A DNA stretch of 64,000 nt from PALSA-894 sp963828625 (GCA_963828625.1 CAWHEX010000010.1:1-64000); one strand, 5' to 3'; shown: positions 53,769 to 61,702, counted from the first letter of the stretch. Notes: generated by a model not told the origin, from the sequence alone. A program made the numbers and translations.

Positions 53769-54309
53769 ACGGCGCGACGAACTGCCCGTTCTTGTCCATC
53801 AGGTACACGATCGCGGTGTGGTCCATCGTGTACTCGCCGTCCTTGGTCGGGACCTTCTTGTAATAAACGCGATAGGCCTTCGCGACGTCGGCGAGCGCCT
53901 GCGCGTCGCCGCCGACACCGATCAGCCGCGGATTGAAGCTCGACAGATAGTCCTTCAGCGTGGCGGGCGTGTCGCGCTCCGGGTCGACGGTGACGAACAG
54001 CGCGTTCATCCTGGCGGCGTCGGGACCGAGCTTGTCCATGATCTGCGAAATATCCGCGAGCGCGGTCGGGCAGATTTCCGGGCAATGCGTGAAGCCGAAG
54101 AACACCAGGAACGGACGGCCCTTGAGGTCCTTGTCGGTGATCGTGTTGCCGTTCTGGTCGGTGAGACGGAACGGTCCGCCGACCGTGGACGGCGCCGCGA
54201 TCGGTATCGAGCCGCGGCCGGTCATCAGCAGCACGACGGCAAAGCACAGCACGAGTCCGGCGAGGAACGCCGAAAGCACGAGCACCAGGCGCGTGGTCTG
54301 AGCTTTCAT
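53713..54309 (-). CDS. SCO1/SenC/PrrC-family copper chaperone
   Basis: 198-residue inner-membrane-anchored thioredoxin-fold protein. N-terminal anchor LVLVLSAFLAGLVLCFAVVL, then the copper-binding FGFTHCPEICPTALADI with Cys76 and Cys80, FVTVDPERDTPATLKDYLSS, and the third ligand His164 in EYTMDHTAIVYLMD. It delivers copper to the CuA centre of cytochrome c oxidase. cox genes are at the opposite end of the window rather than next to it. Start ATG 54309 (MKAQTTRLVLV). Overlaps the 3' end of the glycosyltransferase gene by 56 bp. Confidence 0.92.
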   Translation of the reverse strand: MKAQTTRLVLVLSAFLAGLVLCFAVVLLMTGRGSIPIAAPSTVGGPFRLTDQNGNTITDKDLKGRPFLVFFGFTHCPEICPTALADISQIMDKLGPDAARMNALFVTVDPERDTPATLKDYLSSFNPRLIGVGGDAQALADVAKAYRVYYKKVPTKDGEYTMDHTAIVYLMDKNGQFVAPFSLKRRPEEAAADLRRYL

Positions 54310-54318
54310 AAGAATTAA

Positions 54319-54483
54319 TTAAAAGCAGGCCGCGATGCCGGCGGCGATGATCTCGAAGAACACCGCGGTGCCGTAGTGCGCCCAGAGCACCGACGTCGCG
54401 GCAATCAGCACGGCGAACACCGCACCCACGATGAGGAACGGTCGGGCGGTCAAACGCGGCGTGTCGAGTGCGGCTTGCGGCAT
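54319..54483 (-). CDS. Small membrane protein (54 aa)
   Basis: A 54-residue frame from ATG 54483 (MPQAALDTPRLTARPFLIVG) with a central transmembrane helix (FLIVGAVFAVLIAATSVLWA, about 16-35) and a second hydrophobic end (AVFFEIIAAGIAACF). The stop lies 9 bp before the SCO gene start, so it is likely cotranscribed with it. Two-helix small proteins next to SCO genes are common in rhizobia; function unknown. Confidence 0.65.
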   Translation of the reverse strand: MPQAALDTPRLTARPFLIVGAVFAVLIAATSVLWAHYGTAVFFEIIAAGIAACF

Positions 54484-54537
54484 GACTGCCTCTAGATAGG
54501 CCCGGCCGCCCCGACCGGCAACTGGCTCTTTTTGGTC

Positions 54538-54581
54538 GCGATGCCGGACGGAAAAGCGCTTCACACTTTTTCTGGCATCGC
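54538..54581. repeat. Dispersed 3'-end repeat, copy 3 (full palindrome)
   Basis: Bounded by a perfect 8-bp inverted repeat GCGATGCC (54538-54545) / GGCATCGC (54574-54581), with inner GAAAA (54551-54555) / TTTTC (54568-54572). Located 6 bp after the stop of the P450 gene. Read leftward in the frame used by the other copies, it gives PEKV, a stop, then SAFPSGIATKK. Confidence 0.75.
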
Positions 54582-54587
54582 TCCTAG

Positions 54588-55769
54588 TTAAAAAGAACCG
54601 GCAGCCGGCGCGGGACCGCGCACCGTGCCTTCCGACCACGTCACCTTGGTGGACGGATCGAGGCGGAATTCCGGAATGCGCTTCATCCATTCCTGCAGCG
54701 CGACGGTGATCTCCATGCGGGCGAGGTTCGAGCCGATGCAGCGGTGGATGCCAAGCCCGAACGCGGCGTGGCGGTTCTCCTTGCGGTCGATCACCACGCG
54801 ATCGGCATCCGGGAACACGGACGGATCGCGGTTCGCCGCCGGGAACGAGAGCAGCACCATCTCGCCCGGCTTCATCGGGCAGCCGCCGACCGTCGTTTCC
54901 TTGAGCACCTCGCGCGCCATCGTGACCGGCGCATAGGCGCGCAGGAATTCCTCGACCGCGGTCGGGATCAGCGCGGGTTCGGCCGCAAGCCGCTTGCGAT
55001 CCTCGGGATGTTGCGCCAGATGCCAGAAGCACGAGCCGATCGCGCTCCACGTCGTGTCGATGCCGGCGATCAGGATCAGCCGCAGCGCGCCGAGCAGATG
55101 ATCCTCGGTGATCGGCTCGCCGTCGATCTTCGCGTCCATCAGATGGGTGATGAGATCGTCACGCGGCGCGGCGCGGCGTTTCTCCACCTCGGCCTGGAAA
55201 TATTTCGTCGTCTCGCCGATCGCCTTCATCAGCACCGCCGGCTCGGTGATGCCGACTTCGAGGATCTCGTGAATCCATTTGCGGAAACGGTCGCCCTCTT
55301 CCTCCGGCAGGCCGAGCATCACGGCGATCACGCGCACCGGAATTTCCTGCGCGTAGTCGGCCGCGGCATCGCACCCGCCTTTGCCGGCGAAGCGGCCGAC
55401 CAGCTTGCCGCAGATCTCGCGCGTGTGCTGCTCGTAGCGCTTGATCGCGTCGGGCGTGAAGGCGGGCAGCAGCAGGTTCTTGGCCGGCCGGTGCTGCGGC
55501 GGATCGGAGGTGATCGGCGGCGCCGGAATGCGCGGCGGCGGCGTCTCGCGCACGATGATGCGGCGCGAGGAGAAATTCTCGGTGTCGTAGGCGACCGCGC
55601 GCACGTCCTCATAGCGCGACGGGAAATAGACGCCGCGGAAGCGCTCGGTGTGGGCGATCGGACACTTCGCGCGCAGCTCGTCCCAGATCGGATACGGGTT
55701 CTCCACCCAGCGCGGATCGAGATGGTCGAAGTCGGTCGCCCAGTCGTCGACCGGCGGGCGCGTGCTCAT
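54588..55769 (-). CDS. Cytochrome P450
   Basis: 393-residue soluble bacterial P450. I-helix ILIAGIDTTWSAIG (about 233-246), ExxR region in EEFLRAYAPVTMAREVL and the heme-binding FGLGIHRCIGSNLAR with Cys about residue 343. The N-terminal part (MSTRPPVDDWATDFDHLDP) is typical of class I proteins that take electrons from a ferredoxin. A ferredoxin gene ends in the ATGA overlap upstream, so they are translationally coupled. The reductase is not in the window. Substrate unknown; a CYP-family number cannot be given from sequence alone. Start ATG 55769. Confidence 0.92.
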   Translation of the reverse strand: MSTRPPVDDWATDFDHLDPRWVENPYPIWDELRAKCPIAHTERFRGVYFPSRYEDVRAVAYDTENFSSRRIIVRETPPPRIPAPPITSDPPQHRPAKNLLLPAFTPDAIKRYEQHTREICGKLVGRFAGKGGCDAAADYAQEIPVRVIAVMLGLPEEEGDRFRKWIHEILEVGITEPAVLMKAIGETTKYFQAEVEKRRAAPRDDLITHLMDAKIDGEPITEDHLLGALRLILIAGIDTTWSAIGSCFWHLAQHPEDRKRLAAEPALIPTAVEEFLRAYAPVTMAREVLKETTVGGCPMKPGEMVLLSFPAANRDPSVFPDADRVVIDRKENRHAAFGLGIHRCIGSNLARMEITVALQEWMKRIPEFRLDPSTKVTWSEGTVRGPAPAAGSF

Positions 55770-55969
55770 GGCTGGTCCTCGATGACTTCGATCGCGAGTT
55801 CGGGGCAGTTGGCTTTCGCGAGGTCGGCCTTGTCGGCGAGCGCAGGCGGCACGGTGCCGTCGCCCTTCTCGCGCGCGTTGCCGAGCTCGTCGAGCTCGAA
55901 CAGCTCGGGCGCGAGCGCCGCGCAGCGCGCGTGACCCTGGCACTTGTCGCGATCGACCTTGACCTTCAC
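55766..55969 (-). CDS. Ferredoxin with CxxHxxC...CP motif (P450 partner)
   Basis: 67-residue ferredoxin: DKCQGHARCAALAPELFELD and ANCPELAIEV. Ligands are Cys10, Cys16 and Cys55 with His13 at the position of the usual second Cys, the CxxHxxC-(x)n-CP class. Relatives of this type hold a 3Fe-4S or modified cluster and serve P450 enzymes. Start ATG 55969 (MKVKVDRDKCQG). Its stop overlaps the P450 start, ATGA at 55766-55769, so the two are made together. Confidence 0.92.
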   Translation of the reverse strand: MKVKVDRDKCQGHARCAALAPELFELDELGNAREKGDGTVPPALADKADLAKANCPELAIEVIEDQP

Positions 55970-55994
55970 GACGTCGCGTTCCCCGGCGGCAATT

Positions 55995-56069
55995 TGGAGC
56001 GGGCGATCGGGATCGAACCGACGACATTCAGCTTGGGAAGCTGACGTTCTACCACTGAACTACGCCCGC
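55995..56069 (-). tRNA. tRNA-Gly (CCC)
   Basis: Minus-strand cloverleaf: acceptor GCGGGCG/CGCCCGC, D arm GTTC-AGTGGTA-GAAC, anticodon stem TCAGC/GCTGA with loop TTCCCAA giving anticodon CCC, T arm GTCGG-TTCGATC-CCGAT and 3' TCCA encoded in the DNA. 72 nt plus CCA. It lies between the ferredoxin gene and the next hypothetical gene; no integrase or attachment repeat is seen. Confidence 0.93.
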
Positions 56070-56160
56070 GCCTTGCGCACGCAGAACATAGGCGCAGTCA
56101 GCCTCGATCCGCAACCGGCGACGGTCGCGGTGGGTGTGTACGTCAGTAAATCCGGGCGGA

Positions 56161-56418
56161 TTACTTCTTCCGCTTCATCTCGATCTGGTCGCCGTTCGGC
56201 GCGCCTTCGCCGATGCGCAGGCCGCTTTCGCCCGAGCGCGCGGCCGGCGGGATCGTCACCCTCGGTTGGCCGATCGCCGGCGCGGTGGTCCCCGGCGCGG
56301 GAGCCGGTGTCGAGGCGACGGGCGCGGTGGTGAAATTCGTGCCGGTTGCGCTCTGCGCAAGCGCGGACGACGTCGTCAGCGCGACAACGAGCGGTGCGAA
56401 CAGGATATGCGCTTTCAT
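56161..56418 (-). CDS. Small exported Pro/Thr/Ala-rich protein
   Basis: 85-residue protein from ATG 56418. Signal peptide MKAHILFAPLVVALTTSSAL (cleavage near ALAQ), then a Pro/Thr/Ala-rich linker (TTAPVASTPAPAPGTTAPAI) and a charged end with GLRIGEGAPNGDQIEMKRKK. No recognisable domain. The C-terminal segment GESGLRIGEGAPNG looks like a conserved short motif but I do not recognise it. Function unknown. Confidence 0.6.
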   Translation of the reverse strand: MKAHILFAPLVVALTTSSALAQSATGTNFTTAPVASTPAPAPGTTAPAIGQPRVTIPPAARSGESGLRIGEGAPNGDQIEMKRKK

Positions 56419-56478
56419 GGGGTGCTCCGTTCTTGCATCACGGAGTCAACGGCGCGCGCAAGGCGGCGTTCCGAAAAG

Positions 56479-57534
56479 CTAAACTTTGAAATGCTTGGAG
56501 AGTTTCAGGCCCTGCGCCTGATAGTTGGAACCGATGCCCTGACCGTAGAGCGTGTCGGGGCGCGCGAGCATCCGCTCGTAAACGAGGCGGCCGACGATCT
56601 GCCCGTGCTCGATGATGAAGGGAACTTCGCGCGAGCGCACTTCGAGCACGGCACGGGCCCCCTTCCCGCCCGCGCCCGCATGGCCGAAGCCCGGATCGAA
56701 GAAACCCGCATAGTGCACGCGGAATTCGCCGACCAGCGGATCGAACGGCACCATCTCGGCGGCGTAGTCGGGCGGCACCTGCACGGCTTCGCGGGACGCG
56801 AGGATATAGAACTCGTCCGGATCGAGGATCAGCGTCGCGTCGGCGCGCGCGCGCATCGGCTCCCAGAAATCGGCGAAGTCGTAACCCGCGCGGCGCTCGA
56901 CATCGATCACGCCGGTGTGGCGCTTGGCGCGGTAACCGATCAGCGCATTCGCGCCGCTCCCTGAGAGATCGACGCCGACAGAAATGCCGCCGGCGAAATC
57001 GGCCTCGTCGGAATCGACCAACCGCTCACGCGCGTGAAGCTGCGCAAGCTCGTCGGCGCCGAGCGTCGCGTGGCCGCGCCGCAGGCGAAGCTGCGACAGC
57101 CGCGAACCCTCACGCACCAGCACGGGGAAAGTCTTCGGACTGATCTCGGCGTAGAGCGGCCCGTGATAACCCGCCTCGATGCGGTCGAAGCCGCGCGCGC
57201 GATCGGTGATCACGCGCGTGAACACGTCGAGCCTCCCGGTCGAGCTCTTCGGATTGGCGGCGGCCGCGATGTCGCCCGGCAGCGCGAGGCTTTCCAGCAG
57301 CGGCACGATGTAGACGCAGCCGGTCTCCAGCACCGCGCCGTCGCCGAGCGCAATCTCGTGCAGCTTCAGATGCTCGATGCGCTCCGCAACCGTGGTGTGG
57401 CCGGGCAGGAAGCTTGCGCGCACGCGATACGCGATGTCACCGAGCCGCAGATCGAGGCTCGCGGGCTGGATCTGATCGGGCGCGAAGTCGTAGGCGGGCA
57501 AAATCCCACCCGCTTTCGCGAGCGCCGCGATCAT
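56479..57534 (-). CDS. dcd: dCTP deaminase, double-length alphaproteobacterial form
   Basis: 351-residue 2'-deoxycytidine 5'-triphosphate deaminase of the duplicated type seen in rhizobia (E. coli Dcd is 193 residues). Each half carries a dUTPase-like fold: DQIQPASLDLRLGDIAYRVR, NPKSSTGRLDVFTRVITDRA and GYHGPLYAEISPKTFPVLVR in the first; VPPDYAAEMVPFDPLVGEFR and HYAGFFDPGFGHAG in the second. It makes dUTP for dTMP synthesis. The Met at 57534 is probably internal: the frame upstream reads EAVDGREKGILPDR, matching the family N-terminus, and the ATG at 57583 would reach it if one base near 57575 is an error. Confidence 0.9.
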   Translation of the reverse strand: MIAALAKAGGILPAYDFAPDQIQPASLDLRLGDIAYRVRASFLPGHTTVAERIEHLKLHEIALGDGAVLETGCVYIVPLLESLALPGDIAAAANPKSSTGRLDVFTRVITDRARGFDRIEAGYHGPLYAEISPKTFPVLVREGSRLSQLRLRRGHATLGADELAQLHARERLVDSDEADFAGGISVGVDLSGSGANALIGYRAKRHTGVIDVERRAGYDFADFWEPMRARADATLILDPDEFYILASREAVQVPPDYAAEMVPFDPLVGEFRVHYAGFFDPGFGHAGAGGKGARAVLEVRSREVPFIIEHGQIVGRLVYERMLARPDTLYGQGIGSNYQAQGLKLSKHFKV

Positions 57535-57640
57535 GCGATCCGGCAGGATGCCTTTCTCGCGCCCATCAACGGCCTCTGAACATGAGCGATCCCTAACGGA
57601 TGGCCGTCTTGACGAAAAGGCAAGCGGCGCGTTAAGAGCC

Positions 57641-57712
57641 TCGTTATCCCGTGGTCATTTGAGCCGGCCGGCTTGCCGCCACGTTAAACAAAGGTGCTAA
57701 AAGGCCGGGGAC
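57641..57712 (+). promoter_or_regulatory. SAM-II riboswitch
   Basis: Matches the SAM-II aptamer, which binds S-adenosylmethionine and represses methionine genes in alphaproteobacteria. The conserved string GTGGTCATTTGAGCCGGCCG, then GCTTGCCGCCACGTTAAACA and GTGCTAAAAGGCCGGGG, holds the pseudoknot: the first stem (CGTGG/CCACG), the CCGGCC/GGCCGG pairing and the A-rich loop. It sits upstream of metZ on the same strand, the classical position. When SAM is bound, the 3' GGCCGGGG strand is held in the pseudoknot, freeing the terminator that follows. Confidence 0.93.
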
Positions 57713-57726
57713 GCAAGTGACCGCGA

Positions 57727-57761
57727 CCCGGCTATTGGGAATTTCCCAGGCCGGGTTTTTT
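57727..57761 (+). terminator. Intrinsic terminator linked to the SAM-II switch
   Basis: CCCGGC (57727-57732) pairs with GCCGGG (57750-57755) around an inner TGGGA-ATT-TCCCA hairpin, followed by six T. The 5' arm CCCGGC is also complementary to GCCGGG in the riboswitch 3' strand (57704-57709), so an antiterminator is possible without SAM. This implies premature termination before metZ when SAM is abundant. Confidence 0.8.
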
Positions 57762-57784
57762 GTTGGGTCGCCAAGGAGGCTGTC

Positions 57785-58972
57785 ATGCCTGCGTCGCAAG
57801 CCCGCTACCGCCCCGAGACCCGCCTCGTGCAGGCCGGCATCCTGCGCTCGGAATTCGGCGAGACATCCGAGGCGCTCTTCCTCACGCAGGGCTATGTCTA
57901 CGAAAGCTCCGCGCAGGCCGAGCGGCGCTTCAAGAACGAAGAGCCGGGCTACCAGTATTCGCGCTTCGCCAATCCGACCGTCGCGATGTTCGAGGCGCGC
58001 ATGGCGGCGTTCGAAGGCGCCGAAGCCGCGCGCGCGACCGCGACCGGCATGGCGGCGGTGACGGTCGCGCTGCTCGGTCAGGTCAAGGCGGGCGATCATG
58101 TGGTGGCGGCGAAGCAGATGTTCGGCTCGTGCCGTTACGTGGTGGAGGAGTTCCTGCCGCGCTACGGCGTTACATCAACACTGGTGGACGGCACCGACCT
58201 GAAGGCGTGGAAGAATGCGGTGCGGCCGAACACCAAGACGTTCTTCCTCGAAAGCCCGACCAATCCAAATCTGGAAGTCCTCGACATCGCCGAGGTGGCG
58301 AAGATCGCGCACAAGGCCGGCGCCACGCTGGTGGTCGACAACGTGTTCGCGACGCCGCTCTGGCAGTCGCCGCTCGCGCTCGGCGCGGACTGTGTCGTTT
58401 ATTCGGCGACAAAGCACATCGACGGGCAAGGGCGCTGTCTTGGCGGCGTGGTGCTGGGTTCGGAGAAATTCATCCAGGACAACGTGCACAATTTGATCCG
58501 CCAGACCGGCCCCTCCATCTCTCCGTTCAACGCGTGGGTGCTGCTCAAGGGGCTGGAGACCTTGGCGGTGCGCGTGCGGCGCCAGACCGACACGGCGGCG
58601 ACTGTCGCGGTCGCGCTGGTCGATCATCCGAAGGTCACGCGCATGATCTATCCGGGGCGGCCGGACCATCCGCAGGCCGCGATCGCGCAGAAGCAGATGA
58701 AGGGCGGCTCGACGCTCGTCGCGTTCGAGGTGAAGAGCGGCAAGGCTGGCGCGTTCCGCTTTCAGGACGCGCTCAAGCTCGTGCGCATCTCGAACAATCT
58801 CGGCGACGCGAAAAGCCTGATCACGCATCCGGCGACAACGACGCATATGCGTATCGGCGCGGAAGCGCGCGCCGAACTCGGCATCACCGACGGGATGGTG
58901 CGGCTGTCATGCGGGCTCGAGCACCCGGACGATCTCTGCGAGGATCTGCTGGCCGCGCTCGATAAGGTGTGA
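57785..58972 (+). CDS. metZ: O-succinylhomoserine sulfhydrylase
   Basis: PLP enzyme making homocysteine from O-succinylhomoserine and sulfide in methionine synthesis. 395 residues; YQYSRFANPTVAMFEARMA (residues 56-74), PLP Lys210 in VVYSATKHIDGQGRCLGG, VDNVFATPLWQSPL and SNNLGDAKSLITHPATTTHM are diagnostic for the cystathionine-gamma-synthase family, and HIDGQGR is typical of the MetZ branch. Start ATG 57785 follows AAGGAGGCTGTC. Controlled by the SAM-II riboswitch and terminator just upstream, fitting a methionine gene. MetX/Y type cannot be fully excluded. Confidence 0.94.
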   Translation: MPASQARYRPETRLVQAGILRSEFGETSEALFLTQGYVYESSAQAERRFKNEEPGYQYSRFANPTVAMFEARMAAFEGAEAARATATGMAAVTVALLGQVKAGDHVVAAKQMFGSCRYVVEEFLPRYGVTSTLVDGTDLKAWKNAVRPNTKTFFLESPTNPNLEVLDIAEVAKIAHKAGATLVVDNVFATPLWQSPLALGADCVVYSATKHIDGQGRCLGGVVLGSEKFIQDNVHNLIRQTGPSISPFNAWVLLKGLETLAVRVRRQTDTAATVAVALVDHPKVTRMIYPGRPDHPQAAIAQKQMKGGSTLVAFEVKSGKAGAFRFQDALKLVRISNNLGDAKSLITHPATTTHMRIGAEARAELGITDGMVRLSCGLEHPDDLCEDLLAALDKV

Positions 58973-58994
58973 CGCGGGCCGCGGGAGACGGTGG

Positions 58995-59786
58995 TTATTT
59001 CACCGCGCCGAGCATCGGGCCGGCCATCGCGGTCGGCGGCTTGACGCCGTCGAGGATCGCCGCCGCCAGAAGCCTGGCGGTGCAGGCATAGCTCCAGTCG
59101 TTCATGTGCAGGAGATCGGACGACAGGAACTGCTCGAACGCAATGCGCTCGCCCTCGCGCCAATGGCGCATCACCGAGAACCGGTCGAACAGGCCGACCT
59201 CCTCGTCGCGAGCGGTCGCCGTGATGACGTCGACGGCGTGGCCGATGTCGGCCTTCGCGAGGATCTTCGGTGCGAACTGCGGATTGATCAGGATCACTTC
59301 GGTGCCGCTCGCCTTGAGCCGCTCGACGCCCTGACGGATCACCTCGCCCGGCGTCGTATGATCGCGCAGCACGGAATTGCTGCCGACCTGCCAGAGCACG
59401 AGGTCGGGCGTCTCGTCGATCACGTCGGCCTCGAAGCGCGCGACCATCTGCGGCGCTTCCTCGCCGCCGATGCCCTTGTTGAGCACGGTGACCGGCAGGC
59501 CCGGCAACTGCTTCTTCAGTTCGGCTTCGAGCTGGCTCGGATAGGTCGCGGCAGGCGAGCTTGCGCCCGCGCCCGACGTGGACGAGGAACCGATCGCGAC
59601 GATCTTGAGCGGCTTGCCCTGCGTGATGCGCTCGCGGAACGAGACCGGCGCATGCTCGAGGGTGCGCGCCTCAAGCGGCGCGGTGCACGGAACGGCGTCC
59701 TGCGCGTTCGCTGATGCGCTGGCGCACAGCGCCATCGCGGCCAGCGCCACAGCGCCGGCAAACCTGCCCCCGGCCCGATGACTCAT
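58995..59786 (-). CDS. Exported SGNH/GDSL hydrolase (catalytic residues intact)
   Basis: 263-residue exported protein. Signal peptide (MSHRAGGRFAGAVALAAMAL ... ANAQ) then an SGNH hydrolase fold: block I IVAIGSSSTSGAG (Ser68), block II GIGGEE (Gly105-108), block III QVGSNSVL (Asn137) and block V SSDLLHMND (Asp224/His227). All four key residues are present. It is last in an operon with a degenerate paralogue and an OpgC acyltransferase. Its start overlaps the paralogue's stop (ATGA). A role as an acyl esterase on surface or periplasmic glucans is inferred from this neighbour. Confidence 0.87.
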   Translation of the reverse strand: MSHRAGGRFAGAVALAAMALCASASANAQDAVPCTAPLEARTLEHAPVSFRERITQGKPLKIVAIGSSSTSGAGASSPAATYPSQLEAELKKQLPGLPVTVLNKGIGGEEAPQMVARFEADVIDETPDLVLWQVGSNSVLRDHTTPGEVIRQGVERLKASGTEVILINPQFAPKILAKADIGHAVDVITATARDEEVGLFDRFSVMRHWREGERIAFEQFLSSDLLHMNDWSYACTARLLAAAILDGVKPPTAMAGPMLGAVK

Positions 59787-60541
59787 TGAAGTTTCTTGTC
59801 CTTCCGATCCTCGCCGTCCACCGCCAAGGCTTGCACGACAAGGTTGGCGAGTAAACGGCCGATGCATTCATGGACGCTGGCGGCGGTGTCCATAGACTTT
59901 GTCGCAGCCAGCAGGTCAAAGGTTCCGAGTTCGCCCCATTGGCGCATGATCGCCTGGCGGTCGAACAGGTTGACGCCGTTGCTCAGCGCCACCCAGCGGA
60001 TCGCCTCGGTGAAGGGCGCGGTGCCGATCACGGTGTCGGAGCGCGGGTTGTATTGCGGGTTGACGAAGATCACGTCCGCGCCGCCCTCGCGCAACTTCGC
60101 GACCGACTGTTCAAGCGTCGCCTGAAACTCTTCGGCTGCGATGCCCTGCATCGCGTCGGCGGTGCCAGTTTGCCAGATCACGAGCTGAGGCTTTTCGTCC
60201 TTGAGAACCTTGGGAAACGTCGCGGCCATGTCCGCCGCAGTCTGCCGCGACTTCACCAGCGATATAGTCTTGACGGTCACACCCGGCAACTTTTTTTGCA
60301 GGGCGGCTTCGAACCGCGCCGGGTAGGCGGAGGCCTGCCCGTTGGGTCCGGGAAGCGTCGAGGAGCCGGTTCCGAACACCGCGATTGTGAGCGATTTCGC
60401 TTTGATTGCAGCGGCTACGCGCGGAAGGTTGGCATCGGCCTGCACCAAATGGTGTCCGACGCCACAAGCATCGCCCGGCGCGGCGAAGGCGGCGCTCGTG
60501 TACGCACAAATACCTAGCAGAGCCCCGGCGAGACTCTTCAT
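59783..60541 (-). CDS. Exported SGNH-like protein lacking most catalytic residues
   Basis: 252-residue paralogue of the SGNH protein downstream. Signal peptide (MKSLAGALLGICAYTSAAFA). Block I is altered but keeps Ser (VFGTGSSTL, about 55-63). Block II GIGGEE is replaced by VKSRQ, block III Asn is lost (TGTADAM), and block V D-x-x-H aligns with Lys215 and Asp218 (TKSMDTA), so the catalytic Asp/His dyad is gone. The rest aligns well (IWQTGTADA / LWQVGSNSV, DVIFVNPQYNP / EVILINPQFAP). It is probably non-catalytic, perhaps a binding or scaffold partner. Start at 60541 overlaps the OpgC stop (ATGA). Confidence 0.85.
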   Translation of the reverse strand: MKSLAGALLGICAYTSAAFAAPGDACGVGHHLVQADANLPRVAAAIKAKSLTIAVFGTGSSTLPGPNGQASAYPARFEAALQKKLPGVTVKTISLVKSRQTAADMAATFPKVLKDEKPQLVIWQTGTADAMQGIAAEEFQATLEQSVAKLREGGADVIFVNPQYNPRSDTVIGTAPFTEAIRWVALSNGVNLFDRQAIMRQWGELGTFDLLAATKSMDTAASVHECIGRLLANLVVQALAVDGEDRKDKKLQ

Positions 60542-61702
60542 GCCTCGCCTCCCGCGAGGTCGGCTTCGGGCCGAGCCTTGCGACTCCCTGACCCCCGGCC
60601 TTCCACAGTGTTGTACCACGTTATCAGCCAGGCAACCCCGATCATGACCGTTATCCCTAATACGCTGATCGCGATCTGCATCGGGATCGAAGGGGATACT
60701 TCGGTGGTCAGGAAGTGCCCGATAAACGAGAGGAAAATGCCGAGGCAGAAGATTTCCAGCGAGTGCTGACCGCACATGATCATCGGGCGGAGCCAGCGCG
60801 ATTTCAGCCCCGGCCAATCGATCGGGATGAAGTGGACGGTGAGAATCGCGAGCGCGCTGAAGTGCAGGAAGCGCACGAAATCGAGGTTGTTCTTGTCGAT
60901 CGGATAAAGCCAGTCCTGCACGCGCTTGGGGATGAGAAAGACGTAGCGCGGGAAATACCAGGTCATCACGACGAACAGCGTCAGCACCAGATAAGCGATC
61001 GCAATCCCGAGAACGATGCGCGAGCTGACGAGCTTGCTCACCTGCTCGCTTCCGCCGACGGCGCACCACGCACCGGCGACGAAAATAAGCTGCCATGCGA
61101 GCGGATTGAAGAACCACGTGCCGGTCGGATAGGCGGGCAGGTTGAGCGAGAAATACTGCACGGCCGCATAGAGCGTGACGGAGAGCGCGAGCACGACGAG
61201 TCGGCCGGCGCAGCAGCAGCCACAGCATGAACGGCAGCGCCAGCAGCAGCACGATATAGAGCGGCAGCACGTCCATGAAGTTCGGCTGGAACTTGAGCAG
61301 CAGCGCCTGGATCAGCGCGACGCCGGGCTGCTGGAGAAAGTCGAAGGCGCGCATCTCTTCCGAATAGAGCGGGTTGTCGAGGCTCGCCGTGAGGTACGCG
61401 ATCTCCGCCATGAAGATGACGAAGATGAAGACGTGCGCGACGTAGACCTGCCAGACGCGCTTGTAGATGCGCGCGCCCGCCACGATGAAGCCGCGCTCGT
61501 GCATCGCCCGCCCGTACACGAAGGCCGCCGTGTAGCCGGAGATGAACACGAAGATCTCGGCCGCGTCGGAGAAGCCGTAATTGCGGATCGTGAGCCAGTT
61601 CACGATGTTGGACGGGATATGGTCGAGAAAAATGAGCCACAGCGCGAGGCCACGGAACAGATCAAGTCGCAGATCACGTTCGGTCGGTCCGATCGGCGGC
61701 AT
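60538..61702 (-). CDS. OpgC-domain acyltransferase (frameshifted)
   Basis: 388-residue integral-membrane acyltransferase of the OpgC family, about ten helices. Begins RDLRLDLFRGLALWLIFLDH (residues 9-28; the D-x-x-R-G-x-A motif typical of acyltransferase 3/OpgC), INYGF-like SDAAEIFVFISGYTAAFVYG and QALLLKFQPNFMDVLPLYIV. After an indel near 61195 it resumes LSVTLYAAVQYFSLNLPAYP ... MCGQHSLEIFCLGIFLSFI. OpgC succinylates periplasmic glucans in E. coli; here the following genes are SGNH proteins, so the acceptor may be another surface glycan. Stop overlaps the next gene. Start ATG 61702. Confidence 0.87.

Noticed and set aside
55995..56069. Integration site at tRNA-Gly
   Set aside because: No integrase or duplicated tRNA 3' end is near; the surrounding genes are ordinary chromosomal ones.
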